This document shows, one piece after another, positions 30,129 to 39,975 of a stretch of DNA of 64,000 bases. A program made the position numbers and the translations under genes. The notes beneath the pieces were generated by a model that saw only the letters and a list, made by a program, of their open reading frames with translations, was not told where the DNA came from and did no database searches. How positions within the stretch are numbered: the stretch's first letter is position 1; every line of letters begins with the position of its first letter. Source of the DNA: Rhizobium mayense (lineage in GTDB: Bacteria > Pseudomonadota > Alphaproteobacteria > Rhizobiales > Rhizobiaceae); NCBI RefSeq assembly GCF_030272705.1, contig NZ_JARFYM010000005.1, positions 62,001-126,000 of the forward strand, written 5' to 3'.

Positions 30129-31726
30129 GTCTGGTCAAGAAATTCATCACCGTCGGCGGCGCGACGCTTGGAAGCCGCATCTTCGGGTTTGCCCGCGAAA
30201 CCCTGATGGCCGCTGCCCTCGGCACGGGGCCGATGGCCGACGTCTTTTATGCCGCCTTCCGCTTCCCGAACCTGTTCCGCCGCCTGTTTGCCGAAGGTGC
30301 CTTCAACGCTGCTTTCGTGCCGCTCTTCGCCAAGGAGATCGAGGCGCATGGCATCGAGGGCGCCAAGCGGTTTTCCGAGGAAGTCTTTGGCGTTCTCTTC
30401 TCGGTCCTGCTGCTGATCACCATCGTCATGGAACTGGCCATGCCGCTCCTGGTGCGTTGGGTCATCGCGCCTGGTTTCGCCGATGATGCCGAGAAATTCG
30501 ACCTGACGGTCCGGTTGGCCGCCTTGATGTTCCCCTATCTCATGTCGATGTCGCTGACGGCGATGATGAGCGGCATGCTGAATTCGCTGCATCGTTTCTT
30601 CGCCGCCGCCGTGGCTCCGATCTTCCTCAACCTGGTGATGATCAGCGCGCTGTTCTACGCGATCTATTACGGCGCCGATCCGCTGAGCACCGCCTGGTAC
30701 CTGTCCTGGTCGGTGCTGGTGGCGGGCGTGCTGCAGCTGGCCGTCGTCTATATCGGCGTGCGTCATGCCGGCATCAATATCGGCCTGCGCTTTCCGCGCT
30801 TCACGCCCAATGTCAAGCGGCTCCTGTTTCTTGCCATCCCGGCGGCCATCACCGGCGGTGTCACCCAGATCAATCTGGTGATCGGCCAGGCGATCGCCTC
30901 GGGCAAGGAAGGCGCGATCGCCGCCCTGCAATATGCAGACCGCATCTACCAGCTGCCGCTCGGCGTCGTCGGCGTCGCGGTCGGAATCGTGCTTCTGCCG
31001 GAACTGGCCCGTTCGCTGAAGTCAGGCCATATCAAGGAAGCCGCCAATATCCAGAACCGCTCGATCGAATTCGTGCTGTTCCTGACCCTGCCGGCCGCTG
31101 TCGCCCTCTGGCTTCTCTCCGACGATATCATCCGCGTGCTTTACGAGCGCGGCGCCTTTAATCCGAACAATACAACGCTGGTCGGCTCCATCCTCGCCAT
31201 CTTCGGCCTCGGCCTGCCGGCTTTCGTGCTGATCAAGGCGCTGCAGCCCGGCTTTTATGCCCGCGAAGATACGAAATCGCCGATGCGCTACACGGCGGTC
31301 GCCGTCTTCGTCAATTCGGCGCTGTCCATCCTGCTTTTCCCGGTGCTGGCCGAACGCGGCATTGCGCTCGCCGAGGCGGTTGCCGGATGGCTGAACGCTG
31401 TGCAGCTCTTCGTCACGCTCTATCGCCGCGGACATCTCGCCTGGGAATGGTCGCTGGCGCGCCGCACCGTCATGCTGCTCGTCTCCTCCGCCGTCATGGG
31501 CGGCGTCATCGTATATTTGTCACATCGCTGGGAGCCGCTTCTGGCGTCCAGCTCGACGCTGCTCACCAAGGCCGGCGTCCTGGGCTTGCTCATATTGATT
31601 GCGATGGTGGTGTATTTCGTTGTCGCCTTCCTGATCGGCGGCGTGGATTTGGGCATGGTACGCCGCAATTTGAAGCGCAAGCCGCCAACTCCCGCGCCGG
31701 ATGCGAAGGTTGTGAACGGGGAGTAA
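30125..31726 (+). CDS. murJ: Lipid II flippase MurJ (MviN)
   Basis: A 533-residue membrane protein of the MOP superfamily with about 14 hydrophobic helices. It moves lipid II across the inner membrane for peptidoglycan synthesis. Conserved stretches include [47 protein letters not shown] and RVLYERGAF. It overlaps glnD as ATGA; the glnD-murJ pair is a known alphaproteobacterial arrangement although the two functions differ. Confidence 0.96.
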   Translation: MSLVKKFITVGGATLGSRIFGFARETLMAAALGTGPMADVFYAAFRFPNLFRRLFAEGAFNAAFVPLFAKEIEAHGIEGAKRFSEEVFGVLFSVLLLITIVMELAMPLLVRWVIAPGFADDAEKFDLTVRLAALMFPYLMSMSLTAMMSGMLNSLHRFFAAAVAPIFLNLVMISALFYAIYYGADPLSTAWYLSWSVLVAGVLQLAVVYIGVRHAGINIGLRFPRFTPNVKRLLFLAIPAAITGGVTQINLVIGQAIASGKEGAIAALQYADRIYQLPLGVVGVAVGIVLLPELARSLKSGHIKEAANIQNRSIEFVLFLTLPAAVALWLLSDDIIRVLYERGAFNPNNTTLVGSILAIFGLGLPAFVLIKALQPGFYAREDTKSPMRYTAVAVFVNSALSILLFPVLAERGIALAEAVAGWLNAVQLFVTLYRRGHLAWEWSLARRTVMLLVSSAVMGGVIVYLSHRWEPLLASSSTLLTKAGVLGLLILIAMVVYFVVAFLIGGVDLGMVRRNLKRKPPTPAPDAKVVNGE

Positions 31727-31769
31727 GCGGCCAAATTAGAGGAAGGTATACGTTGGGCCTTTGGCGCCG

Positions 31770-31939
31770 CTCTGTCACTGTCGTGACATCTCCCCCACAA
31801 GGGGGATCGTTGGGAGTCTGGCGCGTCGCGGGAAAGCAATAGACTCAGCTTCTGCGGATGCGATATTTGTTTCAAGCGTAGAGGGCGCCACGCGTTACCG
31901 ATCTCCACCCTTGTGGGGAGATGTCACGAAGCGACAGAG
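31770..31939. repeat. Large inverted repeat between murJ and VOC gene
   Basis: The left arm 31770-31800 begins CTCTGTCACTGTCGTGACAT and ends CTCCCCCACAA. The right arm 31911-31939 reads as its inverse (TTGTGGGGAGATGTCACG, then CGACAGAG) with small differences. The arms are about 30 bases and are separated by about 110 bases. No coding sequence is present between them. It looks like a short non-autonomous mobile or intergenic repeat unit. Confidence 0.7.
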
Positions 31940-31989
31940 GGGGTGTACACTCTCCGCAAACTCGCAATCAATTCGATCCCGGAGCTCCT

Positions 31990-32382
31990 ATGCCCCAATC
32001 CCTGTTCCTCGTAACCCTCGTCGTGGACGACTACGACCGCGCCAAGGCCTTCTATTGCGATTGTCTCGGCTTCGAGTGCTTGTCTGACCAAGTGCAGCCA
32101 GAGGGCAAGCGGTGGGTGATGGTGAAGCCGAAGGGTGAAGAGGGGGCAGCATTACTTCTGGCCCAGGCTGCCAGCGAAAGCCAGCGCGCTGCCATCGGCC
32201 ATCAGACTGGCGGCCGCGTCGGCTTCTTTCTCAAGACCGACTATTTTGCTCGCGACCATGCGGCAATGCTTGCTAAGGGCGTGCGATTTTTGGAGGAGCC
32301 GCGCCATGAAGTTTACGGTACGGTAGCCGTGTTTGCCGACCTTTACGGCAACACCTGGGATTTGATCCAGCATTCTTCTTGA
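31990..32382 (+). CDS. VOC-family (glyoxalase-like) protein
   Basis: A 130-residue protein with one vicinal-oxygen-chelate module: LVTLVVDDYDRAKAFYCDCLGF at the N-terminus and VAVFADLYGNTWDLIQ at the C-terminus. I chose the ATG at 31990, which has GGAG 5 bases upstream; the open frame extends into the inverted repeat. It is unrelated in detail to the VOC gene at 1325-1741. The substrate is unknown. Confidence 0.82.
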   Translation: MPQSLFLVTLVVDDYDRAKAFYCDCLGFECLSDQVQPEGKRWVMVKPKGEEGAALLLAQAASESQRAAIGHQTGGRVGFFLKTDYFARDHAAMLAKGVRFLEEPRHEVYGTVAVFADLYGNTWDLIQHSS

Positions 32383-32494
32383 GAGGCGATGGATATCCTC
32401 TTGATCCCTAGCTGTCTGCCGTGCATAAGCCGGCCGAACACCAGGGGTCGAGCGCAAGCTCGCCCGGGCCCTCCACAAGCCTTTTGAGGACGAC

Positions 32495-33559
32495 ATGACC
32501 GAATTCAAGCCGCTCGTATTCTCCGGCGTTCAGCCGACCGGCAATCTCCATCTTGGCAATTATCTCGGCGCGATCCGCAAGTTCGTGGCGCTGCAGGCAA
32601 ACAACGACTGCATCTATTGCGTGGTCGACATGCATGCGCTGACGGCTCAGCTCGTGCATGAGGACATGCCAGGCCAGATCCGTTCGATCACTGCCGCATT
32701 CCTCGCCGCCGGCATCGATCCGGAAAAGCATATCGTCTTCAACCAGTCGGCCGTGCCGCAGCATGCCGAGCTTGCCTGGATATTCAACTGCGTCGCCCGC
32801 ATCGGCTGGATGAACCGTATGACGCAGTTCAAGGACAAGGCTGGCAAGGACCGGGAGCAAGCCTCCCTCGGCCTCTACGCTTATCCTAGCCTGATGGCGG
32901 CCGACATTCTCGTCTATCGTGCTACCCACGTGCCCGTCGGCGACGACCAGAAGCAGCATCTGGAGCTGACCCGCGACATCGCCATGAAGTTCAATCTGGA
33001 CTACATGGAGCACATTCGTCGTTCGGGCTATGGCATCGACATCACCGTCGGCGACGAGCCGGTGCATGCCTATTTCCCGATGGTCGAGCCGCTGATCGAC
33101 GGTCCGGCACCGCGCGTCATGTCGCTCCGCGACGGCACCAAGAAGATGTCGAAATCGGATGCTTCGGATCTGTCGCGCATCAACTTGCTCGACGACGAAG
33201 AAAATATTTCGAAGAAGATCCGCAAGGCCAAGACCGATCCGGACGGCTTGCCGAGCGAGATCGCCGGCCTTGCCGGCCGCCCGGAGGCCGATAACCTTGT
33301 CGGTATCTATGCTGCGCTTGCCGACAAGTCGAAGGCGGACGTTCTTGCGGCATTCGGCGGCCAGCAGTTCTCGGTCTTCAAGCCGGCACTAGTCGATCTG
33401 GCCGTGCATGTGCTCTCGCCGATCACCGGCGAAATGCGCCGCCTGATGGCCGATCCCGGCCACATCGACAACGTTCTGCGCGATGGCAGCGCCCGTGCCC
33501 GTGCCCGTGCCGAAGTGACGATGAAGCAAGTCCGCGATATTATTGGCTTTATCTATTGA
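32495..33559 (+). CDS. trpS: Tryptophanyl-tRNA synthetase
   Basis: A 354-residue class I aminoacyl-tRNA synthetase that charges tRNA-Trp. The HIGH-type motif is seen in [14 protein letters not shown] and the KMSKS motif in KKMSKSDAS, with tryptophan and ATP pocket segments VVDMHALT and [21 protein letters not shown] lies 6 bases before the ATG. A perfect hairpin follows the gene. Confidence 0.97.
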   Translation: MTEFKPLVFSGVQPTGNLHLGNYLGAIRKFVALQANNDCIYCVVDMHALTAQLVHEDMPGQIRSITAAFLAAGIDPEKHIVFNQSAVPQHAELAWIFNCVARIGWMNRMTQFKDKAGKDREQASLGLYAYPSLMAADILVYRATHVPVGDDQKQHLELTRDIAMKFNLDYMEHIRRSGYGIDITVGDEPVHAYFPMVEPLIDGPAPRVMSLRDGTKKMSKSDASDLSRINLLDDEENISKKIRKAKTDPDGLPSEIAGLAGRPEADNLVGIYAALADKSKADVLAAFGGQQFSVFKPALVDLAVHVLSPITGEMRRLMADPGHIDNVLRDGSARARARAEVTMKQVRDIIGFIY

Positions 33560-33574
33560 TTATCTCGTGAAGGC

Positions 33575-33597
33575 AGCCCCCGTATGAAACGGGGGCT
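33575..33597 (+). terminator. Hairpin after trpS, possible terminator
   Basis: AGCCCCCGT and ACGGGGGCT form a perfect 9-bp stem around a 5-base loop, 16 bases after the trpS stop. There is no T-run after it (TGCAAAACG), so termination may be weak or the hairpin may protect the 3' end. Confidence 0.5.
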
Positions 33598-33632
33598 TGC
33601 AAAACGCCCCGGTCAAGTGTCAGACTTGAGCC

Positions 33633-34124
33633 ATGGTATCAAAACGTCTCTCACGCCTCGAAGGTCATCGCCGCAAGTTCATGGCGGTCATCGACGGCAC
33701 TCCTGAATGCCAGCGTGCCGTCCACTATGCTGGTCGGCGCGCCAAGAATTCCAATGGCGGCCTGGTGCTCCTCTTTGTGATCCCTGAAGGCGATTTCCAG
33801 CAATGGCTGGGTGTCGAAGAGATCATGCGGGCTGAAGCGCGCGAGGAGGCCGAGGCGGCGACGGCCAAGGCGGCGCAGATCGTGCGTGAGAATATCGGCA
33901 TCGATCCGGAGGTCGTCATTCGCGAAGGCGCGGCTGCCGAGCAGATCAATGCAGTGATCGAGGAAGACCGGGATATTGCGCTTCTCGTTCTTGCCGCCGG
34001 TTCGGCCAAGGAAGGACCAGGGCCGCTGGTGTCTTCGATTGCGGGACGTGCCGCAGCCTTTCCGATCCCCGTGACGGTGCTGCCGGATACGCTGACGAAT
34101 GAGGAAATCGACGCCCTCAGCTGA
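33633..34124 (+). CDS. Universal stress protein (UspA domain)
   Basis: A 163-residue single Usp domain: FMAVIDGTPECQRAVHYAGRRA at the N-terminus, VVIREGAAAEQI in the middle and LLVLAAGSAKEGPGPLVSS at the C-terminus. The canonical ATP loop G-x2-G-x9-G-S/T is only partly present, so nucleotide binding is uncertain. Its role in stress survival is inferred from the family. It lies between trpS and nfu on the same strand. Confidence 0.88.
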   Translation: MVSKRLSRLEGHRRKFMAVIDGTPECQRAVHYAGRRAKNSNGGLVLLFVIPEGDFQQWLGVEEIMRAEAREEAEAATAKAAQIVRENIGIDPEVVIREGAAAEQINAVIEEDRDIALLVLAAGSAKEGPGPLVSSIAGRAAAFPIPVTVLPDTLTNEEIDALS

Positions 34125-34256
34125 GTTCTTTTGGGCTATTTCTTGAGAATCAGTCTCTTGAATAGAGCAGCCAAAAAGCCTATTTTCCTTTGAAATATTC
34201 TAAAGTCGGATAGCACTGAAGCGGCATGGGCTTCGGTCTGCCGCATGGAGATCAAG

Positions 34257-34823
34257 ATGTTCATTCAAACCGAAGCGACGCCAAACCCCGCAACCCTGAA
34301 GTTCCTGCCGGGCAAGGTGGTCATGGAAAGCGGCACCGCCGAATTCCGCAGCGCCGAGGAAGCGGAAGTCTCGCCGCTCGCCGCCCGCATCTTCGAGATC
34401 CCCGGTGTTAGCGGCGTCTATTTCGGTTACGACTTCATCTCTGTCTCCAAGGAAGGTCAGGAGTGGCAGCATCTGAAGCCCGCCATCCTCGGTTCGATCA
34501 TGGAGCATTTCATGTCCGGCAAGCCGGTCATGGGCGAAAGCTCGGTCCTCTCCGAAGTGCAGGATGCCGGCGGTGAGTTCTTCGATGCGGATGACGAATC
34601 GATTGTGCTGACCATCAAGGAATTGCTCGAAACCCGCGTTCGTCCGGCTGTTGCCCAGGATGGCGGCGACATCACCTTCCGCGGCTTTCGTGACGGCAAG
34701 GTCTACCTCAATATGAAGGGATCGTGCTCCGGCTGCCCGTCGTCGACGGCGACGCTGAAGCACGGCATACAGAATCTGCTGCGCCATTTCGTTCCGGAAG
34801 TGCAGGAAGTCGAAGCCGTTTGA
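34257..34823 (+). CDS. NifU-like iron-sulfur scaffold/carrier protein (Nfu type)
   Basis: A 188-residue protein. Residues 1-90 form the Nfu N-terminal domain (MFIQTEATPNPATLKFLPG), and the C-terminal NifU domain has the Fe-S binding CxxC in GSCSGCPSS. It delivers Fe-S clusters to target enzymes. I chose the ATG at 34257 because GGAG stands 7 bases upstream; the frame is open 4 codons more to 34245. This is a housekeeping Nfu, not the nitrogenase-specific NifU, which has extra domains. Confidence 0.93.
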   Translation: MFIQTEATPNPATLKFLPGKVVMESGTAEFRSAEEAEVSPLAARIFEIPGVSGVYFGYDFISVSKEGQEWQHLKPAILGSIMEHFMSGKPVMGESSVLSEVQDAGGEFFDADDESIVLTIKELLETRVRPAVAQDGGDITFRGFRDGKVYLNMKGSCSGCPSSTATLKHGIQNLLRHFVPEVQEVEAV

Positions 34824-34867
34824 GCATGATCCCAAAAGTGCAGAGCGGTTTTTGGATAGGATTATGC
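34824..34867. repeat. GCATGATCC...GGATTATGC palindromic repeat, copy B
   Basis: The element begins GCATGATCCCAAAA right after the nfu stop and ends GGATTATGC. The interior contains GAGCGGTTTTTGGA, nearly identical to the copy at 54795-54839 (GAAGCGGTTTTTGGA), and the ends match copy A at 10853-10897. Confidence 0.65.
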
Positions 34868-34946
34868 AAGAACGAGACGCTGGCGCGTTGGGACATTCGA
34901 AGACAAGTCAACCGCGCTTTGAGCGCGGCTTTTCGGAAAAGTTGTG

Positions 34947-35603
34947 ATGATCGTACTGGCGCTCGACACGGCAGGTGTGGATTGCGCTGCCGCTGTGTAT
35001 GATAGCGGCAGTGATTCTGTGATTGGGGAGGTCACGGAAACGATTGGGCGAGGACATGCCGAACATTTGATGGATGTTGTCGACCGGGCGCTGGCTGAAG
35101 CCGGTATAGCGCTCGCTGCAGTGGAACGTGTGGTCGTGACCGTCGGTCCGGGCTCCTTCACCGGCATCCGCATCGGCGTTGCCGCTGCCCGTGGTTTCGC
35201 GCTCTCCCTGAACGTTCCCGCTGTCGGCGTCACGACCCTTGAAGTTATGGCGGCTGCCGTGCGGGAGACGAATCCGGGTAAGTCGGTTCTGGCCGCCATC
35301 GACGCCAAGCGCGAGGAGATCTATCTCCAGTCGTTCGATGCCGATGGCCATCCGCTGGATGAGGCGCGCGCCGTAGCGATCGATGAAGCGCGTGCGATCG
35401 CCGATGCTTTCGACGGCGTCGTTACCGGCTCGGCTGTTGCCCGGCTCGGCGGCTTGCCGCCCGCGGCGCGGCCTGATGCCTTTCCGATTGCCACCGTCGC
35501 CCGGCTGGGCGCTGCCAAGCCTGTCAGCGAAAAGCCGAAGCCGCTTTATCTTCGCGGGCCTGACGCCAGACCACAGGCAGGGTACGCAGTCGCCAGGGTA
35601 TGA
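34947..35603 (+). CDS. tsaB: tRNA threonylcarbamoyladenosine synthesis protein TsaB
   Basis: A 218-residue ASKHA-fold protein, partner of TsaD in making t6A37 of ANN-decoding tRNAs. The N-terminus IVLALDTAGVDCAAAVY and VTVGPGSFTGIRIGVAAARGFAL are diagnostic. The ATG at 34947 follows a GTG codon at 34944 that could also be used. It overlaps rimI by 4 bases; tsaB-rimI pairing is widespread. Confidence 0.94.
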   Translation: MIVLALDTAGVDCAAAVYDSGSDSVIGEVTETIGRGHAEHLMDVVDRALAEAGIALAAVERVVVTVGPGSFTGIRIGVAAARGFALSLNVPAVGVTTLEVMAAAVRETNPGKSVLAAIDAKREEIYLQSFDADGHPLDEARAVAIDEARAIADAFDGVVTGSAVARLGGLPPAARPDAFPIATVARLGAAKPVSEKPKPLYLRGPDARPQAGYAVARV

Positions 35604-36100
35604 CCATGCTCGAATCCTATCTCACCCTGAAAGCCGAATACGAGATCGTTCCGATGCAGTTGCGGGATTGCGTCGAGGTGGCGGCGCTGCACGGTGAACG
35701 TTTTTCGCGCGTTTGGGACGATAGCGAGTTTCAAAATCTTTTATCGCAGGACACGACCTTCGGCTTCGTCGCCCGCCAGACCAACGCCATTTTGAAAAAG
35801 CCGCTTCCAGGCTTCGTGCTGGCACGGCATGCCGCGGGCGAGGCGGAAATCCTGACGGTTGCCGTCAATGCCAAGCTTGGCCGCACCGGTCTCGGCTGGC
35901 GGCTGATGCAGGCGGCGTTGCGCGAGGCGCGCAACCGCGGCGGCGAAACCATGTTTCTGGAGGTCGACGGTGCCAACCAGCCTGCCCTCGGTCTCTACCG
36001 CAAGCTTGGTTTCGAGAAGGTCGGCGAGCGCAAGGCCTATTATGTCGATGAAAGCGGCGCGAAATCGACGGCGCTTGTCATGCGCCGTGTTCTTCGCTAG
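35600..36100 (+). CDS. rimI: Ribosomal-protein-alanine N-acetyltransferase RimI
   Basis: A 166-residue GNAT enzyme of the RimI type that acetylates the N-terminus of ribosomal protein S18 in E. coli. The acetyl-CoA site is in LGRTGLGWRLMQAALREARNRG and the C-terminal motif is FLEVDGANQPALGLYRKLGF. The ATG at 35600 overlaps the tsaB stop. It is followed 38 bases later by the fur/mur gene. Confidence 0.92.
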   Translation: MTMLESYLTLKAEYEIVPMQLRDCVEVAALHGERFSRVWDDSEFQNLLSQDTTFGFVARQTNAILKKPLPGFVLARHAAGEAEILTVAVNAKLGRTGLGWRLMQAALREARNRGGETMFLEVDGANQPALGLYRKLGFEKVGERKAYYVDESGAKSTALVMRRVLR

Positions 36101-36138
36101 TCCGTTGTCCTAGACGAATAGACCGAAGACCGAATGCG

Positions 36139-36585
36139 ATGAACGATCCCGTAAAATCCCTCGAGGAGCTTTGCGCCGAGCGCGGCATGCGCATGACGGA
36201 GCAGCGGAGAGTCATTGCGCGCATTATCGAGAGTTCCGAGGATCATCCGGATGTCGAGGAGCTGCACCGCCGCTCCATCAAGGTCGATACGAAAATCTCG
36301 ATTTCGACCGTCTACCGCACCGTAAAGCTTTTCGAGGATGCCGGCATCATCGCCCGCCATGACTTCCGTGACGGACGTTCGCGTTACGAGACCGTGCCGG
36401 AAGAGCATCACGATCACCTGATCGATCTGAAGAGCGGCGAAGTGATCGAATTTCGCTCGCCGGAGATCGAGGCGCTGCAGGAGCGCATCGCCCGCGAATA
36501 CGGTTTCAAGCTCGTCGACCATCGGCTGGAGCTCTACGGCATCCCGCTGAAAAAGGATGAGCCCGTGAAGAAGGACGAACGCTGA
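36139..36585 (+). CDS. fur: Fur-family metalloregulator (Fur/Mur)
   Basis: A 148-residue repressor. The winged helix contains MRMTEQRRVIARII and STVYRTVKLFEDAGII; the metal-binding histidines stand in PEEHHDHLIDL. The only cysteine is in the N-terminus (LCAERG), so the usual structural CxxC zinc site is absent. This is characteristic of rhizobial Fur, which mostly acts as a manganese-responsive regulator (Mur) while iron control passes to RirA and Irr. The C-terminal tail is Lys/Glu rich. It precedes olsA by about 30 bases. Confidence 0.9.
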   Translation: MNDPVKSLEELCAERGMRMTEQRRVIARIIESSEDHPDVEELHRRSIKVDTKISISTVYRTVKLFEDAGIIARHDFRDGRSRYETVPEEHHDHLIDLKSGEVIEFRSPEIEALQERIAREYGFKLVDHRLELYGIPLKKDEPVKKDER

Positions 36586-36618
36586 GGTGGCGGCGGTCGT
36601 GCGGGAGCGAATGACTTG

Positions 36619-37413
36619 GTGACCTGGCTGCGAGTGGCCTGTGCCCTCCTCGTCATCTGCGCCGTCAGCCTCGTCATGCTGCCGCTGCAGATTCTCTGCC
36701 TGCGCTTCGATTGGAAGCTCAGGCGCTATCTGCCGCGTTATTGGCATCGCATCATCTGCTATTGCCTCGGCATTCGTGTCAATGTCATCGGAAAGGTCGA
36801 ACAGCGTCGACCATTGATGCTGGCCGTGAACCACGCCTCCTGGCTTGATATTCTCGTGCTGTCCTCCATCGCCGACGTTGCCTTCATCGCCAAGGCGGAA
36901 GTGCGCGATTGGCCGATCTTCGGTCTCCTCGCCCAATGGCAAAAGAGCGTGTTCGTCGTTCGCGAGCAGAAGCGCAAGACGGGCGATCAGGTGAGCGAGA
37001 TCGCCGAGCGCATGGCCGACGGCGAAATCATGGTCTTGTTTCCAGAAGGCACGACATCGGATGGCAACCGACTGCTGGAGGTCAAATCCTCGTTGTTCGG
37101 CGCCGCAGCGGCCGCCCTGCCGAAAGCGCCTGATGCGGTCGTTCATGTCCAGCCGGTCGCTGTCGCGTATACGCGCGTCCACGGTATCGCCATGGGCCGC
37201 TATTATCGTCCCCTGGCGGCCTGGCCAGGCGACATAGAGTTGATGCCGCATCTCAAGGGCATTTTCGGCTGCGGGGCGATCGATGTCGATGTCTGCTTCG
37301 GCGAGGCGGTGGATTATCGTGCCGATACCAACCGCAAGGAGGTCAGCGCCACCGTCGCGCGACGCATTCGCACAATGCTGGCAAGCCGGTTGCTTGGCCG
37401 CGAGATCGCCTGA
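36619..37413 (+). CDS. olsA: Lyso-ornithine lipid O-acyltransferase OlsA (PlsC family)
   Basis: A 264-residue membrane acyltransferase. An N-terminal hydrophobic segment (residues 4-29) precedes the catalytic NHASWLDI (H-x4-D) and the acceptor-site motif FPEGTTSDG. By sequence it could be a general 1-acyl-glycerol-3-phosphate acyltransferase. The position right before miaB-ybeZ-ybeY matches S. meliloti olsA as I recall it, and olsB is in this window, so OlsA is the better call. The start is GTG at 36619, with TTG at 36616 also open. Confidence 0.82.
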   Translation: MTWLRVACALLVICAVSLVMLPLQILCLRFDWKLRRYLPRYWHRIICYCLGIRVNVIGKVEQRRPLMLAVNHASWLDILVLSSIADVAFIAKAEVRDWPIFGLLAQWQKSVFVVREQKRKTGDQVSEIAERMADGEIMVLFPEGTTSDGNRLLEVKSSLFGAAAAALPKAPDAVVHVQPVAVAYTRVHGIAMGRYYRPLAAWPGDIELMPHLKGIFGCGAIDVDVCFGEAVDYRADTNRKEVSATVARRIRTMLASRLLGREIA

Positions 37414-37473
37414 TATTCAAGCGATTTTAACTTTTCCATTTTCTCCGGAAGCAAAAGTCACTACATAGCGGCC

Positions 37474-38886
37474 ATGAACAAGGATAGTGCACTTCTCGAT
37501 GCCCCGCAGCCCAATGCTTTAGAGATTGGTCTCCGCGATGGCTCCAACAGCCGTAAGGTCTTCATCAAGACCTATGGCTGCCAGATGAATGTCTACGACT
37601 CGACGCGGATGAGCGATGCGCTTGCCCGCGATGGCTATGAGCCGACCGAGGACATGGAAGAAGCCGATCTCGTCCTCCTGAACACCTGCCATATCCGCGA
37701 GAAGGCGGCCGAGAAGGTCTATTCCGCGCTCGGGCGCCTGCGCGAGATGAAGAAGCGCAAGGCCGCCGATGGCCGCGACATGATGATCGGCGTCACCGGC
37801 TGCGTCGCCCAGGCGGAGGGCGAGGAAATCCTCCGTCGCGCGCCCGCCGTCGATGTGGTCATTGGCCCGCAGACCTATCACCGCCTGCCGGACGCGCTGC
37901 GCCGGGCCAAGGAAGGCCAGCGTGTCGTCGATACGGAATATGCGATCGAGGATAAGTTCGAACATTTGCCGATCGCCGAGGCGACGAAGATCCGCGCCCG
38001 CGGCGTCACGGCCTTCCTGACGGTGCAGGAGGGTTGCGACAAGTTCTGCACTTTCTGTGTCGTGCCCTATACGCGCGGTTCCGAAGTCTCCCGCCCGGTC
38101 GCCCAGATCGTGGAAGAAGCTCAGAAACTTGTGGATGGCGGCGTACGCGAAATCACCCTGCTCGGCCAGAATGTCAACGCCTGGCACGGAACCGGACCGA
38201 CGGGCGAAGCCTGGAGCCTCGGCGATTTGCTCTATAGGCTGGCTGAAATTCCGGGCCTCGCCCGGCTGCGTTACACCACCAGCCACCCGCGCGACATGGA
38301 CGACCGGCTGATAGCGGCCCATCGCGACCTGCGCACGCTGATGCCCTATCTGCATCTGCCGGTTCAGTCCGGTTCCGATCGCATCCTCAAGGCGATGAAT
38401 CGGCGGCATACGGCTGCGGAATATCTTGCTCTGATCGAAAAAATCCGCACGGCACGCCCAGATATCGCCCTTTCGGGTGATTTCATTGTGGGTTTCCCGG
38501 GGGAGACAGAGGAGGATTTTGCGGATACACTTCGCCTGGTAGAGGAGGTGAACTATGCGCAAGCCTTCTCGTTCAAATATTCGACGCGCCCTGGAACACC
38601 GGGCGCGGAATTGAAGGGCCAAGTGCCGGAAGAGATCAAGGCGGAACGGCTGGAACGGTTGCAGGCGCTGCTTTTGAAGCAGCAGCACGCTTTCGCTGAC
38701 GCCTGTGTCGGCAAAGTGGTCGATATCCTACTGGAAAAGCCGGGCCGCATGCCGGGTCAGTTGATTGGCCGGTCCCTCTGGCTGCAATCTGTGAATGTTG
38801 ATGCAAAAGCATCGCAAATCGGTGACATTATCAACGTACGAATCATCGGAACCAGCACGAACAGCCTTTTTGCTGAGTTGCTTTAG
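37474..38886 (+). CDS. miaB: tRNA-2-methylthio-N6-dimethylallyladenosine synthase MiaB
   Basis: A 470-residue radical SAM methylthiotransferase that modifies A37 of UNN-decoding tRNAs. The N-terminal cluster uses Cys36, Cys72 and Cys110; the radical SAM cluster uses Cys188, Cys192 and Cys195 in [11 protein letters not shown]-terminal TRAM domain follows (about 405-468). All six key cysteines are present. It leads a unit miaB-ybeZ-ybeY-ybeX-lnt on the plus strand. Confidence 0.97.
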   Translation: MNKDSALLDAPQPNALEIGLRDGSNSRKVFIKTYGCQMNVYDSTRMSDALARDGYEPTEDMEEADLVLLNTCHIREKAAEKVYSALGRLREMKKRKAADGRDMMIGVTGCVAQAEGEEILRRAPAVDVVIGPQTYHRLPDALRRAKEGQRVVDTEYAIEDKFEHLPIAEATKIRARGVTAFLTVQEGCDKFCTFCVVPYTRGSEVSRPVAQIVEEAQKLVDGGVREITLLGQNVNAWHGTGPTGEAWSLGDLLYRLAEIPGLARLRYTTSHPRDMDDRLIAAHRDLRTLMPYLHLPVQSGSDRILKAMNRRHTAAEYLALIEKIRTARPDIALSGDFIVGFPGETEEDFADTLRLVEEVNYAQAFSFKYSTRPGTPGAELKGQVPEEIKAERLERLQALLLKQQHAFADACVGKVVDILLEKPGRMPGQLIGRSLWLQSVNVDAKASQIGDIINVRIIGTSTNSLFAELL

Positions 38887-38916
38887 GTTCCGGACGAGGC
38901 AAAGGAGCCGGACCGC

Positions 38917-39975
38917 TTGAACGGACAGGAATTGGTTTCTTCTTCATCGCGCCAGCCACGCACCGCGAGCGACGCCAATCACTTCATCCTGACGTTCGAG
39001 AACAATCGGTTCGCCAGCGAACTTTTCGGACAGTTCGATCAGAACTTGAAGCTGCTCGAGGAGCGCCTTGGTATCGACGCGCGTGCCCGCGGCAATTCCG
39101 TTATCATCACCGGCGATGTGCTGGCCACCAACCAGGCGCGCCGCACCCTCGACTATCTATATGATAAGCTGCAGAAAGGTGGGCATGTGGAGCGCTCCGA
39201 CGTGGAAGGTGCAATTCGCATGGCGGTTGCCGCCGATGACCAACTGACGCTGCCGACGATGGAGAAAAAAGCCAAGCTGACGATGGCGCAGATTTCGACG
39301 CGCAAGAAGACGATCATCGCGCGCACGCCGACTCAGGACGCCTATATCAGGGCGATGGACCGTTCCGAAATGGTTTTCGGCGTCGGTCCGGCCGGTACCG
39401 GCAAGACCTATCTCGCCGTCGCCCATGCCGCCCAGCTTCTGGAGCGCGGCGCGGTCGAGAAGATCATCCTGTCGCGCCCGGCCGTCGAAGCCGGTGAACG
39501 TCTCGGCTTCCTGCCCGGCGACATGAAGGAGAAGGTCGATCCCTATCTCCGTCCGCTTTATGACGCGCTCTACGATATGATGCCGGGCGACAAGGTCGAA
39601 CGCGCCATCGCCGCCGGCGTCATCGAGATCGCCCCGCTCGCCTTCATGCGCGGCCGCACGCTTCCCAACGCCGCCGTCATCCTCGACGAGGCGCAGAACA
39701 CAACGTCGATGCAGATGAAGATGTTCCTGACGCGTCTTGGCGAAAATTCGCGCATGATCATTACCGGCGATCCGAGCCAGATCGACCTGCCGCGCGGTGT
39801 CAAATCCGGGCTGGTGGAAGCCTTGCAGCTCCTCAACGGCGTTGAAGGGATCACCATCGTCCGCTTCAAGGACACGGACGTCGTCCGACATCCGCTGGTG
39901 GCGCGCATCGTCAGAGCTTACGACTCGAACTATGCCGCCCCCGTTGAGGGCAGCGAGGCCGATCCGCAGATCTGA
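38917..39975 (+). CDS. ybeZ: PhoH-like ATPase YbeZ
   Basis: A 352-residue P-loop protein with a KH-like N-terminal region and a PhoH ATPase domain: Walker [14 protein letters not shown] near residue 155 and Walker [18 protein letters not shown] near 250. YbeZ works with YbeY in ribosome and RNA maintenance. The start is a TTG at 38917 with AAGGAG 9 bases upstream; no ATG fits the family N-terminus better. The stop overlaps the ybeY start by one base. Confidence 0.93.
   Translation: MNGQELVSSSSRQPRTASDANHFILTFENNRFASELFGQFDQNLKLLEERLGIDARARGNSVIITGDVLATNQARRTLDYLYDKLQKGGHVERSDVEGAIRMAVAADDQLTLPTMEKKAKLTMAQISTRKKTIIARTPTQDAYIRAMDRSEMVFGVGPAGTGKTYLAVAHAAQLLERGAVEKIILSRPAVEAGERLGFLPGDMKEKVDPYLRPLYDALYDMMPGDKVERAIAAGVIEIAPLAFMRGRTLPNAAVILDEAQNTTSMQMKMFLTRLGENSRMIITGDPSQIDLPRGVKSGLVEALQLLNGVEGITIVRFKDTDVVRHPLVARIVRAYDSNYAAPVEGSEADPQI

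Noticed and set aside
33633..34124. ATP-binding Usp protein
   Set aside because: The G-x2-G-x9-G-S/T loop is incomplete, so I kept only the Usp-family call and not an ATP-binding claim.
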